Shown piece after piece: positions 35,164-46,922 of a DNA stretch of 64,000 nt (the first letter of the stretch is position 1; each line of letters opens with the position of its first letter). The DNA comes from Adineta vaga (taxonomy: Eukaryota > Rotifera). The position numbers were made by a program, and so were the translations under genes. Where the stretch lies: positions 4,092,001-4,156,000 of the forward strand of contig CP075493.1 of the NCBI GenBank assembly GCA_021613535.1, given 5' to 3'. Under the pieces are notes generated by a model. That model had not been told where the DNA came from. It worked only from the letters and a program-made list of their open reading frames with translations, and did no database searches.

Positions 35164-35846
35164 TATTGTTTGAATTTATCGAGAAGTAAGACAAATGAAT
35201 GAGCGCATAAGAAAAGATGAAATTTCATTCTTATTTATTTTCGATTTATATGTAAATTTTTCAATCTATTTGTTTTCATTTGTTTACGTTGAATAGAATT
35301 ATGATTTGCTGATGAAATAAAATCAAAAAACGAAGATTTATCAAGTAAAAGAGGACAACGTACATGTCGGAATAACTCTATCAAAAGAAAAAAAGCTTGC
35401 CAATGATTAAAACATATAAATCTGTTGTAAATTGCAAGACAGAAAAATTGTGTGTAAGTTTATTGAATAATCAAAAAAAAGAGGAGAGAAAAAAACGATA
35501 TTTCCATTCATCGTACTTATAGAAAAAGAGATAATCTGTGTAAATAATTGAGTACATATACGTATATATTTAAACGAGAATGGTCTATGTATTTTGACAA
35601 TGGTGAAATCAATGAAAAAGAAAACTGCGAGTAAGAAATTGACATGAAAACAAGAAGAAATTGTTGCTAACTTTTATGAATATGAAAAAACAAACAAACA
35701 TAAAGAAGACAAATAATTAATTTTTTCTTTTCCTATACAAGACATGGTGTTGTTCACTGTGTGATGAGACGAATACATAAATTAGAGAGAGAGAGAGATA
35801 AGAAAAAACAGAGACCAAGACAATTGAACTGAACGAAGTTAGAAGT
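35164..35846. other. Spacer and probable 3' UTR of the KMT2-like gene
   Basis: No coding exon between the Ly6 gene and the stop at 35847. In particular no SET, FYRN or FYRC motif is present. Contains a short GA repeat near 35786-35799. Confidence 0.6.
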
Positions 35847-38800
35847 TCACTGCTCAAGTTCATCAGCAATGTTTGATTCATTGTATCGTGCAGATCCCTC
35901 TCCTTGAGAAGGAACACCTGGTGATGTTCGACAAGGTTCAAATGGGATACTTTCATTTTCATGATTAGGACTACTTGTTAACTGATGTTGATCTATTGAT
36001 GACGGTTCATTAGTTGAAGATGTCGATGGTTGAGTAGGTGTTAAAAATGAAGATGAAGGAGATGATAAACTAGGAATGGATGGGAGGGTTATATCTACAT
36101 AAAAGAAACGGATTTTATGGTATGATCGTTAGAAAATAAGCAATGAGATTTACTAATTGATGGATTGTCTTGTGATTGAAATGTCGATGGCTTTTGTTGT
36201 AAATCAGATGAAGTCGATGGTGATAATGAAGCTTGATCGTCATTAGTAAAATCGTCTTGTTCATCCTACGAAAAAGAAAATCATATGGGTTTAAATTATT
36301 CTCTTCTTTTCTTTGCAAAATAAAGAGTACGAACATTTATTGATGGTGAAGCAAATATCATTACTGTGGATGATTGATCCGAAAGAAGTCGTTGTGATGG
36401 TTGAATACAAGAGGTTTGGGAAACATTATTCATAGACATCATTCTAGAAAAGAAAAATCAATCGAGACTTGATTAAAAATTTGCCAAAAAAGAAGGACTA
36501 TTTTACCGAACAATGGCATCCGTTTGTTGTTCAGTTGATAGTGGTGATGATTTCGGAGGATATAATGTATTTAATCGACTTTGTTTATAAACAAGAAAAG
36601 CTTGTTCTAATTCATCGAATTGTTTTCGTTCTTTACGCATTGCTGTGAGTGTACGAGAATATTCTGTTTGTTGTTGAGATAAACGTGGCATTTCTTGTTC
36701 TTCTTCCGGTGTACATAATGACTAATAAATAAGAATGGAAAGACAAAGATGGTAATAATAATCAAAGAATAATGGATTGTAAGTGTCTCTTACTTGTTTT
36801 TGTTTTTTTAATAAAATATTTCGTTTTTTCTTAATATCAGCAAGATTTGTTTCATCTGCTTTAATTCTTAAACTATTGATTTCTCGTCGTTGTTTTAACC
36901 ATCGTGCATAACGTTCGAATTGTTCTTCATTGATATTTGCATTAATATTAGTTGGATCATTATCTCGACCAACACTAACAAGACCACTTAATTCTGGTGG
37001 TGGAGATTGTTGATATAGTGGATGTGTTATTGCTTGTTGAAGAAGATGAACAGCATGTGCAAGACTTAATGGAGCTTGTTGGGTAGTCGAATTGCTGGCT
37101 GTTTTACTAGTTCGTTCTACTGACCATTCTGTTGATGATTGTTGCTGTTGTTGTTGTTGTTGCTGCTGTTGTTGTTGCTTATCTTTGAAATCTCGTTCGA
37201 GTAAATCTTCTAGTGAAATTGATGGATCCGTAGTAGTTGCTGCTAAATAGAGGAATGAAATAAATGAATTTTGTGTTAAAGAATACGTTCGTTTTTCTTA
37301 ATAATTCTGATAAAAATGTCATGCTGAAGCAAAATTGGCGAAGAAAAGAAAGAATAGTAATCAGATGAAATATATTATTTTGCGTTGTAGCAGCATGAGC
37401 AATATAGTAGCTATCTAGTTTGTTGGTCAACTTGTGTTTTATTACTTTGAACTCACCATCGCCATTACCGGCGATTGTTAATATTTTTGAACGTGAAAAT
37501 AAATCTGTTCGTTTTTTTTATTTTGATTGAAAATGAAAACTATCGAATGAATTCAACCTACCAAGAAAATGATTATCAGTTTGAGGATGTTGATTCATTG
37601 GCCAGGCACGCTTTATCTGTATAGGTGCTTGTGTAACATTTGTTTGTTGTTGTTGTTGTTGTTGTTGTTGTTCATGTGGTGATGATGCTAAGATTGATGA
37701 AATACGTTCGGCAACGATTTGTTGTTGTTCATGTTGAGGTACACCAGCTGTATTAATGACATTCGTTGTTGCTGGTAATAGATCATGATGATGCTGTTGT
37801 TGTTGAGGATGATAATGGGAATAAGAGGGTGGACCACGCATGGCAGCAATATTTAATGTTGGTTGCTGTTGATAATTTGACCACTCGTGTGATTGTTGTT
37901 GAATATACGGATGATGAGTAGTGATCATATGTTGAGATTGAATTTTTGGTTGAGGTAAAGGTACAATTTGAACAGGTATAGAAGATGGATGTGAAGTTGA
38001 AGGAGTTTCTTGAGGAATAACGCCAGCACCGGAAATAACATCATTGATTACTTCATCGATCTGTTCAAGAACATGTGGTGGAACAGCTAAAAATAGAAGA
38101 AAAAAAATTCAAATGTTTTTGTCGAATCAATAACTTTGAAGTATCAGTATACGATTCAGATCAAAATTACTCACATTGTAATGGGTCAGCTCGTCCTTTG
38201 CTTGTATTGATAGATTCATTCAGCGAATCATCTTGTCCTTCAGTTTTGACTTGTTGTTCATCGAAAGACATCGATTCATGTTTTACAAGTGTTTGTTGAG
38301 GTGGTTTTTGCGTCTGTATTGATCGTTTACTAGGATCGTTTGGTGGTGATTGATGTCCACTCGTAGATAATGTTAACTGATGATGATGAACTGATGAAGG
38401 AGAAAATTGTGATGCTGGTTGAACAACAATGGTCGGTGAATGCTGTGGATGAGGAAGATGCATAGATTGTGGTGGAGGTGGTGGTGGTGGTGGTTGTTGT
38501 TGAGATGAATAAGGTGACATATGAGGGTGTGGTTGTTGTTGTTGCATTACCATCGAATGCTGTTGTTGAGGATTAGGTGTCATTGGGCGATGATGTGGAC
38601 TGAATTGTGGTGAAACTTGGTGATGTTGCTGCTGTTGTTGCATATGTTGATGTGCTGGACTTTCAGGCTAAAAAGTGATAAGAGAAAATAGTTTAAATAG
38701 AAAAGTTCAAAGATTTTCATTTGTACCATTCGTTGAAATGTGTCAGTTGTTCCTTGTTGTACAACAACTGTATGTTGTCCCTGCCCTTGCTGAGTATATT

Positions 38801-40396
38801 GGACATAATGAGTGGGTTGTTGTTGTTGTTGTTGTTGACTAGGTGGTGATGCAAAAATGAACCGTGTTGGCTGACCAGTTGTACCAACTGATGTAGGAGT
38901 TCGAACAAAATTCGATGCATCTTGCTGAGGAAATCGTGGCATTATTTGTTGTGGTCTTGGTGTTATACCACGTGGTAACAATTGTGGTTGCTGTTGAGGT
39001 TTCATTTGGTTTTGATTTGCATAAGGCGATTGCTGTTGATGATATGGAGATGTTTCATCCATAGGTGAAACATGATGATAAGATGTATTTGCATCTGATG
39101 ATGATGTCGATTTTCGTATAGGATTATTACCTACATTCGTAGTTGAATGAAGAATAGGTGTTGACTCTGCTGATGATGATTGATGAAGAATAGGACGTGG
39201 TGTTGATGGTGTATATTCAAAATATGGCGAACTTTGAGATTGTTGTTGAGGAGGTGGACCTTGCTGTTGTGGAGGAAAATTGAATCGTTGTGGTGCAGGA
39301 TAACCAGCTGGTGCAGGAACAACTGTACCATATCTATTCAAACAGAAGAATTGATAAAAAATTCTTTTAACGTAAACAATATTTCTTTGAAATCTATTAT
39401 ATTTGTTTCGTTCAATCAAATATTCGACTCAATACTCATGTATAGATTAGAGTCTAAACACTTCTTTTATAGAGAAATAGTTTACCCAGATTGTTGTTGT
39501 GGTGGTGGTCTTTGCATTTGTTGTTGCTGTTGTGTTGGATATGGTTGATGATGAAACGCAGGAGCTGTATTTGGTGTATTAACCATCAAATTTCCACTAC
39601 CAGGTGAATACATTTGTCTTGTTTGTTGATACATATGTGAAGTTAAATGATCTTGATGTTCTGTCGGATGAACAACAACAGTTGTTGTTTCATTTGTTGC
39701 CGATGATGAGGGTGTTGATGAACGACTTTCACTACCAGCTCCACCATCATTATTATCTTCAGGTTCACTTGATTGTTGTTTTGAAGAATTTTTTCGTTTT
39801 GTACCTTTAGATGTTGTCGATGATTGACTACTTGTACTTTTCAATACACGCCGTTTAGTTCGATTTAAACGTGCTTGCTGTGTATAATTTTGTTTCGCAT
39901 CGGTCGGAACTTTACGCCAGATTTTTTTCATTTGTTTAAATCGTTCATTGAAATCTTAACAAGAAATGCAATTGATTAAAAAAACAAAACCAAGAAAAAT
40001 AAAGTATAAACAAAAATCATATGTAATGAAATAATATATTTTCTTTTTCCCTAGACTTTACTCACACGGAGATATATAATGTAGGACTGAAATTGAATTG
40101 GTGTTTAAAATGCAAGATCAAGAAAAGGACTGATGATTTACTTACCAGGAAATTGTTGTTTTAAATCTGGATGATTCACATTACAGTAAAGTACATTAGA
40201 CATAGTCGCATGTGTACCTAATAATTCATCTTCACGTGTTCGTTCCACTAAATTAGTATGTTCAGCAGTTGATGAACCAGATCGATCCTGTGTTGGAGTT
40301 ATACTAGCTGACGTTGGAGTCGTTGCTGTTGGCATCAATGGCATACGTATCAGTTCTTGTTGCTGAGACCAACTCTGTTGCTGCTGCTGCTGCTGC

Positions 40397-40427
<31 letters not shown>

Positions 40428-43400
40428 GAGGAAGAATCATTTGATTTGATTGTAGTGAATGATCATGAAATCTATGAAACAAACGAAAATTTAATTAACT
40501 CTTACTATTTTCTCAATCGTTGTTATTTTACTTACTCTTGTTTAACAATAAGGCCTGTATTTGTCATACTTGTTTGTGATAAAATTGATGCTGTATTTGT
40601 TGTATGTAAACCAGTTGATTCCATCATTTCTCTAGCTAAATTATTAATAATTTGCTTTGAATTATCATTAACATTTGTTGCCATAACAACAAGATTTGAT
40701 GTTGGTGTAGCTAATGGTACTTGAGAATTAGTGACATGATGTGGAATTGACGTCGAAGTGATCATAGCCGTTTGATGAGATTGTATAACTTGAACAGAAG
40801 TATTTGTATTTGTGATTGAAGGATTTTGATTTGTTGGATTTGCATTATTAAGGAGATCCACAGCTACATGAAAAAATTTTTTTTTAATTCTCTAAATTCT
40901 CTAAATTTCAAATTACCTTGTAAATCATTATGTGTTTCAGGATGTTCAATAAATTCTAGAAAATCTTCAATATCTGTTGGACCACCTACTAAAATGAATA
41001 AATAAATAAATGAATAAACAGATTATTTTCTACTGAGAATTTTATATCTGACTTACAAAGTGGTAACATTGGATCTTGTGTTGTTTTTGATGTATTCATC
41101 ATATATTCGACAAAATTACAAAATTCTTCATTATCAAGAATGGCTTCTATTGATAAAACGAGAAAATATTGAGCAAAAGATAATTCTCATTAGCTTACGC
41201 ATATCATTTTCATCATCAGTTGCTGTAATGGGAGGTGGTTGAATTGAACTAGTTGGTATTGGTACAGGTGGAACAGATGGTTGACGTTGTTCTTCTTTTG
41301 TACCTAATGCTAATTTTGTTGCTCGTTTAATGACAAAACGATTGATTGTATCATGATCTAATTTAATTGTATAATCATTATTATTATTATTATTAGTTGT
41401 ATTCATAGCTGTTGTTTGTTCATTCAATTGTAGGGGAACAATAGGAACATGATGTTGAGCCATGAGACGAATTTTTTCTGCAAGATCACTACCAAAAAAA
41501 GCTTCTTGCATTTCTGGTGGCATATGTTCTTCGAGAACACTCTTCTTTTTCAATGGACGACGATCACGTTTACGTTTTATCGTTGATGATTCATCATGAA
41601 TATTATCATCTTGTCCAAAATCAGTTGTGGATGATGATGGATCTTGTCGACGACGTTGTCCACGAATTTTCACATGAAAACCACCAATACCTAACGAATA
41701 AGAAAACAATTGATCGTATACTTCTGAAATCATTCATTCATTCGTTCGTTTTTTTCCTTACCATTATATCCTTTAGCAGCTTTGGTAGTTGGCACTGTTG
41801 CTATTGCTTTTTTCGTTCCTTCATCATCACTAGTTCCACTACCACCACCTGTAGCACTATTTCCTAACATTTCATCATCTTGAATAGAACTAGAATTATT
41901 CCGTTTTACTCCACCCGTAATATAGTTTGCTAATCCACCACGTTTGGATTTTGCATTACTTGTAATAGCAATAGTAGTCGCTGCTTTTTTCGGTAATGGT
42001 TTTACACGTACGGATTTCAATTGTGCTAAGCCAGTATCAGTTAAATAAACACCTTCGTCTAATTTTGTTGGTTTTGGTGTTGGTAACTGTGGTTGAGATG
42101 TTATCAATTGGTTTGATGTCGATAAATTTGTTGCAACAACTAACAAAGGTGCTTGATCCGATGGTGAAGAAGATTTCGGTGATGATAACGATGGTAACAT
42201 TTCATTTGTTGATGTTAATAATGCATTTGGTCGACATAATGAACAAATAAAATCACCTGCATTTGATATAGTTGAATCTTCTGATAAGATATGTTCACAT
42301 GAATCATGTAACCAACGATCACATACAGTACATTGAACAATCAATTCGTCTGTACGATATGGTTTTGAACAAACTGGACACATAACAAGTGAATGACAGG
42401 GTGCACATTCAGTATAATTATTTTCCCATAAACAACAAGAACCTGGTGGACCTGGATTTGTTGTACCACATTTGAGACAACGAACACACCTAAATTAGAA
42501 GAAGAATTTTTTTAAGAAAAAAAACAAATTGTTTCTACACTTGAGGAAGAGTATAACCTTCCTGATGATCTGAAGGCCTCCGAAGAATGCAGAATGTTTG
42601 TCTACTATCCCTCACTAAAGGTAGAGAGCCATCTATAGTTGAAGATTGTGCCCTCCATAGGATATGAGGCTATTAATCAGATTCGAACCGTGAACCTTTG
42701 ATTCTCAATGTCTTTAACGAATTCGATTAGATTTTGTTCGTCATCTTACCATTGACATTTCCAATTGCCTTTAGGAACTTGATCAAGCGGCGGTTGTAGA
42801 CAATATGTATGATAAGATATATCACAATCATCGCATAATAATAAACGAGATTCATCAGTAGGTTTTCCACAACCTTCACATACAGTACAATCTAAACATC
42901 GCCAACCTTGTTTCAATATAACTTTTGATAACTACAAGAAAATACCATAATCATATTGAAAAATAAAAAAAGGTTTCGTATTACTTTAATTGATCCAGCA
43001 CAATATGAATGATATGATTGACCACATTGTGTACATGAAATAAGACGTCCTTCTTCATCTAAACCAAAACTACCGCAGCTAACACACATATCTTGTCCCA
43101 ACGTGTACAATTCATCCGATGCACAAAGAACTGTGACAGCATGATGTTCATCATCATCACGTTTCACTGCTCCAACTGTATATGAACTGCCTGTACTTCC
43201 ACCACTTGTATTTAGTACATTCATTTGTATAATTGTTGTTTCATCAGTATTCTAATATAAATATTTTATTGAAAAAGAATATATTTCATTTCATTAAATC
43301 GAAATAATCTTACAGCTGATTGTACTGGAAGATCTTTCCGTATTTTTGGTGGTCGACCACGACAACCAGTTCCAGTAGTAGTACCGGTACGTGGTTGATT

Positions 43401-45355
43401 ACTTGTTGTCGGTTGAGTCGTCGCAGTTAACGAAGATTGAGGTGAAGATGCTCGACGATGACCATTATTTAATGCCTAGAGAAAAAAAAAGACTGTTTGA
43501 AACGAAAAGAAAACATCAAACGAATAAATTTCATACTCGTCTTGCACGTTTTTTACTAATCTCTCCGCCATAAGTACGATTTTCAAAAACCGGTTTTCCT
43601 TTGCCAGATTTTTGACTTGTTTGTGTACGTAAAGATTTCATTGGTTGTTGAAATACAGGTTGATCATCATCTTCTTGCTTAATCGGCATATTCATTGTCG
43701 TTGCCATAGGTAAATCCATTGAATGCTCTGACGATTCATCTTTAATACCAGATAAAGATTCAAATATTAACGGCATGTCGTGTTGTTGTCTATTTGTTGT
43801 TGGTGTTGTCATTTCACTACTATCACCACCACCTGGTGTATATTCAAGAGATGATTGTTGACTATAATCAATACTATGACGTTTACGTGTTGATATACCA
43901 CTAGCTGGTGAATTTCCTGGTGAATTCTGTACAAAAAGAATGATTATTACGATTGAAATCTGAGAAATTCTATATTTAAGATAACTTACATTTGATTTTT
44001 GTGATTTACTAATACATCGATTGATTTTTGAAACGGATGTTGATCGATAAATTTCCTTTTGATCATCATCATCATCGCCATCATCCATCGGTATACTTGT
44101 TGATGAGGATATTGAACATGTTCGACATATATAAGCTGTATCATCATCATAATAATCATCATTTATTGAATGACATATTGAATGTATTCGTGTTTGACAT
44201 GAATGACATTGTCGTGTACTTTGTTTTGATAAGATTTCATTTTGACATAAGGAACAAATAGTTTTCGTTGACGAATTCTTATTTGTTATTGATAAACAAC
44301 TGGAACAACTCCAACCATCTTTGGGTATTGATTGATTTCGTAAACAAAATGTATGATAACCTTTATCACAAACATTACACATAATCATTTCAGCATCATC
44401 ACCCGATTGTCGACATGTTTGACAAATTTTACAATCAGGACAACGCCAACCTGTTCGAACAACACGATTAGCTTCAAGCATTAGACATTCAGCATGATAA
44501 TGTTTATCACAATTTGTACAGAATAATTGTCCACGAACATCGCCTGGCTCTGAACATGCTTCACATGATGATGATTCCACATCAACTGTAATATAAGAAA
44601 GAAGAAAGACTATCTTTCATAGATTTTCAAGAACGAATTTGATCACTTACACATCGAAACAACCGAATCTACATGTTGTGGACAAAGAAATGCTGATTGA
44701 GAATGAGAAAAAAAACAACCAGCTGATTGAGCACATGGTAAATGAAATTTCAATGAACATGTTTCATTCCGACAGGAAAGCGATGCGCCATAACGATCAC
44801 ATATTGTACATTTCTAAGATATAAAAATAAAACTCATGATCCTATCGAACTATATAAGAGATCTAACTCTGAATGTTTTGTAAAACGAAGAGAAACTCTT
44901 TTTTTCATACGAGAAAAACATTCTATCTACCTGATTCGCAGCATTGATAACAGTCGTACGAATAAGATTATGATCATTGATTTTATCACCATCTATTGAT
45001 GACCATTTTAAACATCGTTCATGTACCCAAAAATCTCTATTAGGTACGACATCTGATGATGATTGAAAACCTACACTGAATAATTCCGAATCAACTGGAA
45101 CAATAATTTTTCCAGTTTCTAATATAAAATTATTTTTTTTATCATTTGGAATATCTCTGAATAAAGAGAGAAAGAGAAAAATAAGTTAACATATGATCAA
45201 TTTATTTACTCAAGATTTCGAGACGTTGAACGAATTATTGATTGGGATTGTTCTGTAGGAGAAGAAATTAAAATTAAATCACCTTGACCAAGACTACATT
45301 GTGATGGACAATTACAAAATAAACAAATTGGGAGATGATTTGAAGAGGAAGTCAT
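35847..45355 (-). CDS. KMT2C/KMT2D (MLL3/4) N-terminal-half homologue, Lpt/Cmi-like, lacking SET
   Basis: Long minus-strand gene of about 20 exons. Start 45355 (MTSSSNHLPICLFCNC, SLGQGDLILI) opens the extended PHD: WVHERCLKWSS, KCTICDRYGASLSC, LPCAQSAGCF (about 45355-44654). Next PHDs: CEACSEPGD, CPDCKICQTCRQSGDDAEM, CDKGYHTFC (44580-44290); MCVSCGSFG, CTVCEGCGK, LLLCDDCDISYHTYCLQPPL, CVRCLKCG, WENNYTECAPC and CPVCSKPYRTDELIVQC (43100-42240). Then come LEEHMPPEMQEAFFGSDLAE (about 41550), polyQ, NVLYCNVNHPDLKQQFPG and the HMG box KIWRKVPTDAKQNYTQQARL (40190-39860), a 2-kb Gln/Pro-rich stretch, and a basic coiled coil (37000-36500). The frame ends ARYNESNIADELEQ, stop at 35847-35849. These modules in this order are specific to KMT2C/D, the COMPASS-like H3K4 methyltransferases at enhancers. 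PHD7, FYRN, FYRC and SET are absent, as in Drosophila Lpt/Cmi, whose SET half is the separate gene trr. Nuclear chromatin reader and scaffold. Confidence 0.9.
40374..40429 (-). repeat. CAG/CAA repeat encoding polyglutamine
   Basis: Mixed CAG and CAA repeat coding for about 18 consecutive Gln in the KMT2-like protein. Similar shorter Gln runs lie at about 37139-37178 and 37640-37673. In the other strand it appears as a meaningless Ala/Val ORF. Confidence 0.85.
42491..42749. mobile_element. Oversized intron with tRNA-derived SINE-like insertion
   Basis: This intron of the KMT2-like gene is about 260 bp, four to five times its neighbours, and less AT-rich. On the minus strand it carries a pol III B-box match, GGTTCGAATCT (42689-42679), and about 50 bp upstream a GACGAACAAAATCTAATCG segment loosely resembling the A box of Leu/Ser tRNAs. 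No intact tRNA cloverleaf, target duplication or poly(A) tail was confirmed. Best read as a SINE or tRNA-derived relic. Confidence 0.4.
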
Positions 45356-45911
45356 TGAATGATTGAAGAGAAAATAAGAAAAAAATAGACTGAATTATAT
45401 TGAATGACAATTATATAGAATAGTGGTGGCAATTGAAATCATTTGACATAACCACCCTAGAAAAAAAATGCAAATTAGAAAGAGAGAAAGAGATTAACAT
45501 GTCAATTAACTTACACTGTTCATATGAGCCTCATTTTATTCTCATTTGCAAGCAAAACAAAAAGAAAACAGGTTTTAAAAGAGAATTAATAATAGAACAA
45601 GAGACAAGATCTAGAAAAAGAAGAGAAAAATCATTCAAGCATACGATTAGTTTCATGTCGAAAGAGAGATTCACTTAAGAAAACAAAGAAGAACAACGGC
45701 GGCCATTTTCCGACGTTTATCCTTTACTCCGGAACGAGGCGGAGGAGAGAAAGAACAACGACCAATGGTCAATCAATTTCTACCAATACACAACTTGACA
45801 TTCAGTAGATGGCGCTAGCTTACAATACGTTTTCTTTTCCATAGATTTTCTTTATTTATAAATATGAAAAATACAAATATTTATTTGAAAAAAAAAAGAA
45901 ACTTTATAGAT
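45356..45911. other. KMT2-like promoter region and spacer
   Basis: Includes the only GC-rich stretch in the area (45698-45745), with a YY1-like GCGGCCATTTT, a CCAAT box and a second ATGGCGC element. No coding exon is supported. Confidence 0.5.
45698..45816 (-). promoter_or_regulatory. Candidate TATA-less promoter of the KMT2-like gene
   Basis: Cluster of promoter-like motifs 340-460 bp upstream of the start at 45355: GGCGGCCATTTTC at 45698 (YY1-like), ACCAAT at 45761 and AGATGGCGC near 45808 (YY1-like). The region is GC-rich against an AT-rich background. Motif-based inference only. Confidence 0.35.
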
Positions 45912-46196
45912 TCAATGTTTTAAGCAGCCAGATGGTGCACATGAATTTTTGCAACGTGGATTGCTAACGACAGCATTCAATGTTGTTGTACAATCATTTT
46001 TCGTATTTTGTGCACAAGCACCATCGTTTTGACAAGCTCGCCAAGCTGTCCAAACGCAACAATTACACGAACGACAATTGGAATCATTTTGACATCCTTT
46101 AATTCGATTGATATATCCGAGTCGATTACAATCTGCCATTGTGGAATGAATAACAAGTAATGCAATCAAACCAATAAGAATAAGACGAGAATGCAT
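45912..46196 (-). CDS. Secreted Cys-rich small protein
   Basis: 94 aa, single exon. A signal peptide (MHSRLILIGLIALLVIHST, cleavage near MADC) is followed by a mature domain of about 73 residues with 12 Cys: DCNRLGY, GCQNDSNCRSCNCCVW, ACQNDGACAQ, DCTTT, RCKNSCAPSGC. The even Cys number suggests six disulphides. No named family recognised; the CQND/CQND repetition suggests an internal duplication. A TATAAG-type TATA box lies about 70 bp upstream. Confidence 0.65.
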   Translation of the reverse strand: MHSRLILIGLIALLVIHSTMADCNRLGYINRIKGCQNDSNCRSCNCCVWTAWRACQNDGACAQNTKNDCTTTLNAVVSNPRCKNSCAPSGCLKH

Positions 46197-46266
46197 TTTG
46201 AAAGTGAAAGTATATAGTTATAATATGTTTCGAAGAAATGTTATTTTGAATGAAGAAATCAATTCG

Positions 46267-46274
46267 CTTATATA
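46267..46274 (-). promoter_or_regulatory. TATA box of the Cys-rich peptide gene
   Basis: TATATAAG on the minus strand, about 70 bp upstream of the ATG at 46196. Confidence 0.45.
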
Positions 46275-46816
46275 GTTTATATTGTATTGAGTGGGCGTGT
46301 AAATCTTTAGTACAATTATAATATTAGTAATTATAAATGGCGTCGAAGAAAAAAATAAAACGCTACTAAAATACGCAAAAGAAGTACGATTAAAATTGAC
46401 AAATATATGACAAAAATAATTGATTTATAAAATTGCACTTAGTTACTCCTTCGATATCAACAATTATTGACACAAGTTTAATCATGAGTATATTTTATCA
46501 TTGATTATTCTAAAGTGCATACTTATGTACTTGTTGACTGTTCTGCAATTGACTGGCTATACAGATTATAAATAAGATCATAGTCTTTTATCACAAAATT
46601 AACTTTCATACAAGTCAACAGTAGAGTTATTTCTAACAAAGAAAACCAGATGTATTTCCTATTGAATTCATTCTTTTGTTCATTCATAATTCATATCATA
46701 ATGATCTTAATTATCATATGATGGATGATATCTACTTTATAATCTTCATTCATCTAAATACACTTTCATTTCATTGAAAGAAAAGAAATGATACGAAGAG
46801 TACATTGTCACGGTCC

Positions 46817-46826
46817 TATATAAATA
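46817..46826 (+). promoter_or_regulatory. TATA box of the secreted NHL gene
   Basis: TATATAAATA about 97-106 bp upstream of the ATG at 46923, with a TCAGT initiator-like element about 20 bp further on. Confidence 0.45.
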
Positions 46827-46922
46827 GACACACCTCTCAGTAGTTCATATCATTGAACAAAAGCAACGAACATTAACCTAAAGATATTCAAACATTCTCA
46901 TATATTCTTAACAAAGAATAGG

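Larger units (their letters stand above)
46197..46922. other. Divergent promoter spacer
   Basis: 726 bp between two divergently transcribed genes, AT-rich, with a TATA box at each end (46267 minus; 46817 plus). No coding content seen. Confidence 0.5.

Noticed and set aside
40314-40724. Plus-strand frame with Ala/Val runs
   Set aside because: Antisense shadow of the polyglutamine coding exon of the KMT2-like gene.
42679-42730. Possible tRNA gene on the minus strand
   Set aside because: Only the B-box is convincing; no acceptor stem or anticodon arm could be paired, so treated as a SINE-like relic.
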